From Sulfitobacter indolifex (GTDB lineage: Bacteria; Pseudomonadota; Alphaproteobacteria; Rhodobacterales; Rhodobacteraceae), in NCBI RefSeq assembly GCF_022788655.1, contig NZ_CP084951.1, positions 1,984,001 through 2,048,000 of the forward strand: 64,000 nt of DNA. Direction: 5' to 3'. Each line of letters opens with the position of its first letter. Positions within the stretch are counted from its first letter, which is position 1. The translations under genes were made by a program, and so were the position numbers. This document shows, piece by piece, positions 59,034-64,000 of the stretch. Under the pieces are notes generated by a model that saw only the letters and a program-made list of their open reading frames with translations, was not told the DNA's origin and made no database searches.

Positions 59034-59846
59034 ATGTTTATAAGTTTCGCACTCGGTGCGGTGGGCGTGGCGATCCTTGTCTTGGTGCTTCTGGACTTCC
59101 TCTATACCGCCATCGGTGCAGCCCCTGTGGCCCCCCTATCGGAAAGGGTCGCACGGGCGGCTTTCTTCGTCTTCACCAAAATAATGCCTCAAGGCAAAAC
59201 CCGGCACCGGCTTTCTGGTCCGGTGGTCATGACGGCAATCGCCGTCACTTGGATCGTTCTGGTGTCGCTTGGCTGGACTTTGGTGTTTCAGATAAGCACC
59301 GATGCCGTGATGATGACCGAAAGCGAACGCCCCGCCGGGTTCGTCCGCGACTTTGCTTTCGTCGGGCATTTGCTGTCCACACTTGGGGGCGGGCCATTTC
59401 AGACCGAGAACCCCTTCTGGCTCGTCCTATCGGTTCTTGCGGGGGTGAACGGCATGGTGATCCTGACCCTCTCGGTCAGTTTTGTCCTGTCGACCACCAC
59501 GACGGTGGCCCAAGCCCGCGGGCTGCTTACCAAAGCGTCGATGTTTGATGCCGACAGCGCAGAGATGAACAGCATCATTTTGCCTGAACTTGCTGATCTG
59601 GTGTCAAACCTTAACGCGATGCAGTTCGCCCTTTACTACAGCGCTGAGCACCCGGCGCGCCGCGTGCCACCGGCGATGGTTGAGATGGCCCAGCGTGTCG
59701 CCCCCTATCCCGAAGCGATGCGCCGTCTGCGCATTGCGCTGGAACCACTGCCGGGCTTTATGGCGCCGCAGGGTACCTTGGACCAGCTGACAGATGCAGA
59801 GTTCACCGCGCGGCTGCGGGAATGGGCGGAACAATACTCGCTTTAG
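59034..59846 (+). CDS. hypothetical membrane protein, ion-channel-like
   Basis: 270 residues with hydrophobic segments at ~5-25, ~60-85 and ~135-160. HLLSTLGGGPFQTENPFWLVLSVLAGVNGMVILTLSVSFVL resembles the pore-loop to last-helix part of two-helix potassium channels, but a canonical TxGYG filter is absent. The C-terminal ~100 residues are soluble and helical. No firm family. Confidence 0.65.
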   Translation: MFISFALGAVGVAILVLVLLDFLYTAIGAAPVAPLSERVARAAFFVFTKIMPQGKTRHRLSGPVVMTAIAVTWIVLVSLGWTLVFQISTDAVMMTESERPAGFVRDFAFVGHLLSTLGGGPFQTENPFWLVLSVLAGVNGMVILTLSVSFVLSTTTTVAQARGLLTKASMFDADSAEMNSIILPELADLVSNLNAMQFALYYSAEHPARRVPPAMVEMAQRVAPYPEAMRRLRIALEPLPGFMAPQGTLDQLTDAEFTARLREWAEQYSL

Positions 59847-59865
59847 CCCTCATGGCCGTGCGTCA

Positions 59866-59890
59866 GGAACTGACAACGGTCACGGCAGTT
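59866..59890 (+). promoter_or_regulatory. EcfG-like promoter upstream of wrbA (one mismatch)
   Basis: GGAAC (59866-59870), 16-base spacer, AGTT (59887-59890) in place of CGTT, 32 bp before the wrbA start. Confidence 0.35.
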
Positions 59891-59922
59891 GATCCAGACG
59901 CACTTTAGCGAAAGGACACTCC

Positions 59923-60513
59923 ATGAGCCCGAAAATTACAGTTCTCTTTTATTCAACATACGGCACCAACCACGCCATCGCCCAAGAAGCCGCACGCGCC
60001 GCCGAAGAAGCGGGCGCCGAGGTTCGCCTCCGCCGCTGTGCAGAGACCGCACCACAGGCCGTCGTCGATGGTCAGGATGCTTGGCGTGAGCAGTTGGATA
60101 AAATGAAGGACATTCCCGAGGCTAAGCCCGAAGACATGGAATGGGCCGATGGCTACTTCATCTCGGCCCCGACGCGCTTTGGCGTCGCCGCCAGCCAGTT
60201 CCGCGCCTTCATCGACACGCTGGGGCCACAGTGGCAGTCAGGCGCGCTGGCCAATAAGGCGGTCACGGCGACCACCTCTGCCCAGAACCCGCATGGGGGC
60301 CAGGAATCCACGATCCAGTCGATCTATGTCACGGCCATGCATTGGGGCGCGATCATCGTTCCACCGGGCTATGCCGATGGGGTAAAGTTTGAGGACGGCG
60401 GCAACCCTTACGGCTATTCCTGCGAACCCGGCCCGCTGACCGAGACCGGAAAGAAATCCATCGCCTATCAAGCCAAGCGGCTGGTCGAATTCGCAGGCAA
60501 GTTCAGCGGCTAA
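59923..60513 (+). CDS. wrbA: NAD(P)H:quinone oxidoreductase WrbA
   Basis: 196 residues of flavodoxin-like fold. [16 protein letters not shown] binds the FMN phosphate, [21 protein letters not shown] and [19 protein letters not shown] are WrbA signatures. It reduces quinones by two electrons, protecting against oxidative stress. AAAGGA precedes the start. Its end overlaps the convergent ccmG by 11 bp. Confidence 0.95.
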   Translation: MSPKITVLFYSTYGTNHAIAQEAARAAEEAGAEVRLRRCAETAPQAVVDGQDAWREQLDKMKDIPEAKPEDMEWADGYFISAPTRFGVAASQFRAFIDTLGPQWQSGALANKAVTATTSAQNPHGGQESTIQSIYVTAMHWGAIIVPPGYADGVKFEDGGNPYGYSCEPGPLTETGKKSIAYQAKRLVEFAGKFSG

Positions 60514-61042
60514 GCGCCTTGCGCAGGGCCGGGAGGAACCGCTGCTCATAATCACTACCGACCAGCGGCCCGGCAAAGCGAAACAGCACGGTGCCGTCCC
60601 CGCCGACGATGAAAGTCTCTGGCGGGGCGGTGACCCCCCAATCAATCGCCACCCGCCCCTGCGGGTCAAAGCCGACCCCGGCAAAAGGACTTGCCTCGTC
60701 CTCAAGGTAGGTGGTGGCGTTCTTCTCAGTATCTTTGAAATTCACGCCGATGATGTTCATCCCCTCAGCCTGCATCTCCAGCAGTTTAGGATGTTCAGCA
60801 CGGCAAGGCGGGCACCAGCTGGCCCAGAAGTTCACGAGGCTCACCTCCCCCCGGCGCAGCATATCGTCCGTCGCCTGCGGATAGCCGGGCAGCGTCGCCT
60901 CTGGCATTGCGGGTGCCTGTTGGCCAACAAGCGTAGAGGGCAGCCCTTCAGGATCATCGCGGTACATGCCCACGGCCGCCAGCGCGACGAAGGCGGCAAA
61001 GATCAACGGTGGTGCGATCATCATAGGCGAGAGTTTAGCCAC
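60503..61042 (-). CDS. ccmG: thiol:disulfide interchange protein DsbE/CcmG
   Basis: 179 residues from the GTG at 61042. An N-terminal anchor ([20 protein letters not shown]) precedes a thioredoxin fold with the active site [18 protein letters not shown] and [25 protein letters not shown], the CcmG acidic/Pro features. It reduces apocytochrome c thiols in the periplasm. Overlaps ccmD by 8 bp. Confidence 0.95.
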   Translation of the reverse strand: MAKLSPMMIAPPLIFAAFVALAAVGMYRDDPEGLPSTLVGQQAPAMPEATLPGYPQATDDMLRRGEVSLVNFWASWCPPCRAEHPKLLEMQAEGMNIIGVNFKDTEKNATTYLEDEASPFAGVGFDPQGRVAIDWGVTAPPETFIVGGDGTVLFRFAGPLVGSDYEQRFLPALRKALSR

Positions 61043-61190
61043 GGCGTCCGGCCTCCGCTTCGGTCTCTTCAAGCGCGCGGCGCGCCGCACGGCCCCGCAG
61101 CAGCGTCACGCCAACCAGCGCGGCCAACAAAAGCAGTGATGCCCCATAGGCCGAAAGCACCTCGGCTGCATATTTTCCAAGCTCTGGCAT
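61035..61190 (-). CDS. ccmD: haem exporter protein CcmD
   Basis: 51 residues starting MPELGKYAAEVLSAYG, followed by one membrane segment (LLLLAALVGVTLL) and a basic-to-acidic cytoplasmic tail (GRAARRALEETEAEA). Size, position between ccmC and ccmG and design fit CcmD. Its ATG overlaps the ccmC stop (TGATG). Confidence 0.92.
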   Translation of the reverse strand: MPELGKYAAEVLSAYGASLLLLAALVGVTLLRGRAARRALEETEAEAGRRG

Positions 61191-61924
61191 CACGCCCCCC
61201 TGTTCATCCGCGCCCGCAGCGCCGCCGTCCGGCGCAGGCGAATTTCGGTGCCCGTGCGGTAAATCACCAGCGCCAGAAACAGCAGGCCAAAACCCACCAT
61301 TGCCAGCACCAACGGATAGAAAAACACATCCGCCACGCTGCGGTTTCCGGTGGCCACGGGGATCGAGGTCCCCTGATGCAGCCCTTGGTTCCAGAACTGC
61401 ACCGCATAGCGCGACAGCACCGCAAAAACCGAACCAACGAGGCAGAGCACCGAGGTCAGATCAGCAGCAGTATCGGGATCCTCCACCGCCTGCCACAGCG
61501 CGATATAGCCGAGGTAGAACAGGAACAGGATCAAAAACGACGTCAGCCGCGGATCCCAAGCCCACCACGTGCCCCACATCGGCTGGCCCCAAATTGCGCC
61601 GGTGACCAGTGCGATCAGCGTCATGACCAGCCCCACCGGCGCTGCAGCCTTGGCCGCCAGCGCGCTAACGTGGTGGCGACGGATCAACCAGATCAGCGAG
61701 GCCACCAGCATCATGAACCATGCGTTAATCGCCATCAGCGCGGCGGGCACGTGCAGATAGATAATCTTGACCGTGCTGCCTTGGCGCGCGTCATCCGGCG
61801 TGCCGAAGAACCCCCAGATCAGGCCAGCGCTCACAAAGACCGCTGCTAAGACCCAAAGTACAGGCTGCACGCGCTCGGAAAGCGCTAAAAATTTGACGGG
61901 GTTTGCGTATTGCCAAAGGGACAT
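61190..61924 (-). CDS. ccmC: haem exporter membrane protein CcmC
   Basis: 244 residues with six membrane segments and the tryptophan-rich haem motif WGTWWAWDPRLTS near residue 123, flanked by conserved His in LHVPAALMAI and in the periplasmic loop. It presents haem to CcmE. Part of the ccmABCDG cluster. Confidence 0.97.
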   Translation of the reverse strand: MSLWQYANPVKFLALSERVQPVLWVLAAVFVSAGLIWGFFGTPDDARQGSTVKIIYLHVPAALMAINAWFMMLVASLIWLIRRHHVSALAAKAAAPVGLVMTLIALVTGAIWGQPMWGTWWAWDPRLTSFLILFLFYLGYIALWQAVEDPDTAADLTSVLCLVGSVFAVLSRYAVQFWNQGLHQGTSIPVATGNRSVADVFFYPLVLAMVGFGLLFLALVIYRTGTEIRLRRTAALRARMNRGA

Positions 61925-61991
61925 GCGGTTTACCTATCGCGCGGTTGGGTGGTGCTCAATGCACAAATTCTTGGGGCACAATTTCGCGGGG

Positions 61992-62648
61992 TCATCGCAA
62001 CCCCATCCGCAGGACCGCCGCTGCGGCAAATGGCATCAACGCCACCACAGCAAGGGTCAGTCCCGCCAGCATCAAAAGCGGCGTGCTGGCATCCAGCCCC
62101 GCCGCCCCGCGCCGTGCGACTTCGGCCCCGAAGATGAGAGTTGGAATATAGAGCGGCAGCACCAGCAGTGACAGCAGCAGCCCGCCGCGTTTGATCCCCA
62201 CCGTCAGCGCCGCGCCGAACATGCCGATCACCGACAGCGCCGGGGTGCCAAGCGCGAGCGAGGCGAGCAACCACAGATGGCCGGGGGCCGCGAGTTGGAG
62301 CATGACGCCGAGAAACGGCGCGGCCAACACCAGCGGCAGCCCAGTGGTCAGCCAATGCGCCAAAGCCTTGATCGCCAGCGCACCTTCCAGCGGCAAAGGC
62401 GCAGTCAGCAGCAATTCAAGGGAGCCGTCCTCTAGGTCCAGCGCCAACAGCCGATCCAGCGACAGCAAGCAGGCCAACAGCGCGCCGAGCCAGAGCACAC
62501 CGGGGGCGATGGCCTTGAGCAGCGCGCCTTCCGGTCCGACGCTGAAAGGCACCAGCATTGTCACGATCAGGAAAAACGCCAGCCCAAGGCCGAAGCCCCC
62601 GCCCGCCCGCAGCGCCAACCGTAGATCGCGAAGCAGTAGCGCCTTCAT
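61992..62648 (-). CDS. ccmB: haem exporter membrane protein CcmB
   Basis: 218 residues, six membrane segments. [14 protein letters not shown] at the start and [29 protein letters not shown] near residue 75 are CcmB signatures. It forms the ABC membrane part with CcmA and CcmC. Overlaps ccmA by 4 bp. Confidence 0.96.
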   Translation of the reverse strand: MKALLLRDLRLALRAGGGFGLGLAFFLIVTMLVPFSVGPEGALLKAIAPGVLWLGALLACLLSLDRLLALDLEDGSLELLLTAPLPLEGALAIKALAHWLTTGLPLVLAAPFLGVMLQLAAPGHLWLLASLALGTPALSVIGMFGAALTVGIKRGGLLLSLLVLPLYIPTLIFGAEVARRGAAGLDASTPLLMLAGLTLAVVALMPFAAAAVLRMGLR

Positions 62649-63256
62649 AGGAATGCCGCATCGCTGGCGCCGAGATCGACGTCGAGAGCCGCGCGGTAGG
62701 CGCTGATGTCGAGCACATGGGCCTCGACCCCGAGATCAATATGCGTGGCCATCAAGGCCGAACCGCCTGCCGCGAGATGCCCGCGCAGAACGCTGCCAAA
62801 AAGAGCCACAGCATCCGCATCAAGCGAAACGGTAGGTTCATCCAGCACCCAGATCGGACGGCCCGTCACCAACAGCCGTGCCAGCCCCAAACGCCGCTTT
62901 TGCCCGGCGGAAAGCGTCCCTGCCAGACGATCAGCGAGAGGCCGCAGCGCGTAGCCATCAAGGGCACCGGATATATCATTATTCCCAAACACTTGCGCCC
63001 AAAAGCTCAGGTTCTCACGCACCGTCAACATGGATTTCAACCCATCCGCATGGGCGGCATAGGCCACCCTGTCCTCCGCCCCTTCGATCCGCCCCGACAG
63101 CGGTGCTTGCAGCCCTGCAATGCAGCGCAACAGCGTCGTCTTGCCCGCCCCGTTCGGGCCGCGCAGCACCAGCGCCTTGCCCGGTTCCAGTTCGAAGGAA
63201 ACGCCCGACAGAACCGGCACCCCGCCGCGCGCGACGCTTAGATCACTTACTTTCAT
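62645..63256 (-). CDS. ccmA: haem exporter ATP-binding protein CcmA
   Basis: 203 residues, a complete ABC ATPase: Walker [13 protein letters not shown] near residue 34, signature [14 protein letters not shown] near 116, Walker [13 protein letters not shown] and the switch His in MATHID. ATP hydrolysis releases holo-CcmE from CcmC. Confidence 0.97.
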   Translation of the reverse strand: MKVSDLSVARGGVPVLSGVSFELEPGKALVLRGPNGAGKTTLLRCIAGLQAPLSGRIEGAEDRVAYAAHADGLKSMLTVRENLSFWAQVFGNNDISGALDGYALRPLADRLAGTLSAGQKRRLGLARLLVTGRPIWVLDEPTVSLDADAVALFGSVLRGHLAAGGSALMATHIDLGVEAHVLDISAYRAALDVDLGASDAAFL

Positions 63257-63275
63257 GCGCGGTGCGGCTCCGCTC

Positions 63276-63629
63276 TCAGACCGGCAAAAGGGCCAGCGCG
63301 ATGCGCCGCCCCTCGCTCAGCAGGATATTATAAGTGCGGCAGGCGGCGGGAGAGGACATGACCTCAATCCCCAGACCAGCCTCTTCTAGCGTCTCGCGCA
63401 GGTCATCAGGGATATGCGCCACCTCTGCCCCGGTGCCGAGGAAGACGACATCGACCTTGCCCGCCAGCGCCAACACCGGGGCCGCGTCGGCCAAGCCGCC
63501 CCAGCCGGTAATCCCGTCGGGGCCGATCACCTGCGGCCCTTGCACGACCTCTCCGCCGATGCGGAAAAAGCCGGGGCCGTAGCCGTCGATCGGTTTGGCG
63601 TCGGTATAGGTGATCTCATTCAATCGCAT
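63276..63629 (-). CDS. Mth938-like domain protein
   Basis: 117 residues. [29 protein letters not shown] and [59 protein letters not shown] match the MTH938/NDUFAF3-like family. Function in bacteria unknown. Located 19 bp before ccmA. Confidence 0.9.
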   Translation of the reverse strand: MRLNEITYTDAKPIDGYGPGFFRIGGEVVQGPQVIGPDGITGWGGLADAAPVLALAGKVDVVFLGTGAEVAHIPDDLRETLEEAGLGIEVMSSPAACRTYNILLSEGRRIALALLPV

Positions 63630-63647
63630 GTCATGTCCCTCTCAGGC

Positions 63648-64000
63648 TCAGATATTCCACAGCGGCAGACCAAGGATAGCCGATGCGGCGATGACGATAT
63701 AGGCCACCGCGCGAAAAAGCCGCTCTCGGCCCGGATCAAACAGCCGCGCCCCAATGATATTGGCGATGATGTTCGGCACCCCAGCGAGCAGCCCGAGGAC
63801 GAGCACCGACCAGACCACCTGCCCCGTCGCAGCCAGCATCACAAAAAGCAGCAGATCGATCCCCAGCAGGTAGAGCAGGAAATTCGCTCGGATTACTGCA
63901 GCGGGCCGCTGACTGGCCATATAGAGCAAAATTACAGGCGGCCCGGCGATGCCAGCAAAGCCCGTCATGAAGCCGCCCAAAGCGCCCGTCCCCACAACCA
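63648..64000 (-). CDS. TauE/SafE-family sulfite exporter-like protein (C-terminal part)
   Basis: The last ~117 residues; the start lies beyond the right edge. GALGGFMTGFAGIAGPPVILLYM and LGLLAGVPNIIANIIGARLFDPGRERLFRAVAYIVIAASAILGL are typical of the second half of TauE/SafE permeases. These proteins export sulfite or organosulfonates; the substrate here is open. Confidence 0.88.
   Translation of the reverse strand, partial: VVGTGALGGFMTGFAGIAGPPVILLYMASQRPAAVIRANFLLYLLGIDLLLFVMLAATGQVVWSVLVLGLLAGVPNIIANIIGARLFDPGRERLFRAVAYIVIAASAILGLPLWNI

Overview
The window reads as a marine alphaproteobacterial chromosome of the Rhodobacteraceae (Roseobacter group, possibly Sulfitobacter-like). This rests on the protein families and their order: glnB-glnA, the ccmABCDG haem-export operon, a caa3-type oxidase with fused subunits I and III, purB followed by a small Cys-containing secreted protein, acnA, a stand-alone Hint protein and Roseobacter-style intergenic hairpin repeats. 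No database search was possible, so the genus is inference.

Region 1 (1-8.9 kb, accessory) is the most interesting part. A YcaO cyclodehydratase (cut by the left edge), a TfuA protein, a thermolysin-like zinc peptidase and a 162-residue protein ending in seven tandem (V/I)SGAR pentapeptides lie in one forward operon. YcaO plus TfuA is the known peptide-backbone thioamidation pair, so this looks like a RiPP locus with a multi-core precursor. Converging on it are a class III nucleotide cyclase (TolB-like and TPR domains), a GNAT acetyltransferase and an ABC exporter-like protein carrying a cyclic-nucleotide-binding domain. The cyclase and the CNBD transporter suggest cNMP-controlled export. The transporter has a degenerate nucleotide-binding domain and probably starts at an ATC codon.

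Region 2 (8.9-24.6 kb, accessory island) holds a complete IS66-family element with an exact 8-bp target duplication, small membrane and secreted proteins of unknown function, a CDF metal exporter, a DNA methyltransferase that has lost its 5' part next to a serine recombinase, and a run of uncharacterised proteins (Trypco2-like, a possible HEPN-like protein, a DUF6161-like coiled-coil membrane protein). It ends exactly at the 3' side of a tRNA-Ser(UGA) gene, a classical island boundary. Four copies of a hairpin repeat (GACATT...AATGTC) sit in its intergenic spaces.

Region 3 (24.6-35.1 kb, core) carries cell-envelope and replication genes (SPOR lipoprotein, DD-carboxypeptidase, tmk, holB, TatD hydrolase, MBL hydrolase), an AEC transporter, tRNA-Leu(UAG), a Hint protein, NAD(P)H-hydrate dehydratase and glnB-glnA.

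Region 4 (35.2-44 kb) looks like a stress module: an ExoD-like protein, a transglycosylase, a 22-residue membrane microprotein, three envelope proteins (one DUF3618), a YihY/BrkB protein and the Ku-LigD end-joining pair. Two exact GGAAC-N16-CGTT motifs, the promoter pattern of the alphaproteobacterial general stress sigma factor EcfG, precede exoD and the microprotein operon. A one-mismatch copy precedes wrbA.

Region 5 (44-64 kb, core) contains the caa3 oxidase operon with a tri-haem cytochrome c and CtaG, a trans-sulfuration PLP enzyme, an alpha/beta-hydrolase-OsmC fusion, purB, a lipid-A-type acyltransferase, a DUF1223 protein, acnA, wrbA, the cytochrome c maturation genes ccmABCDG (including a 51-residue CcmD), an Mth938-like protein and the C-terminal end of a TauE/SafE transporter cut by the right edge.
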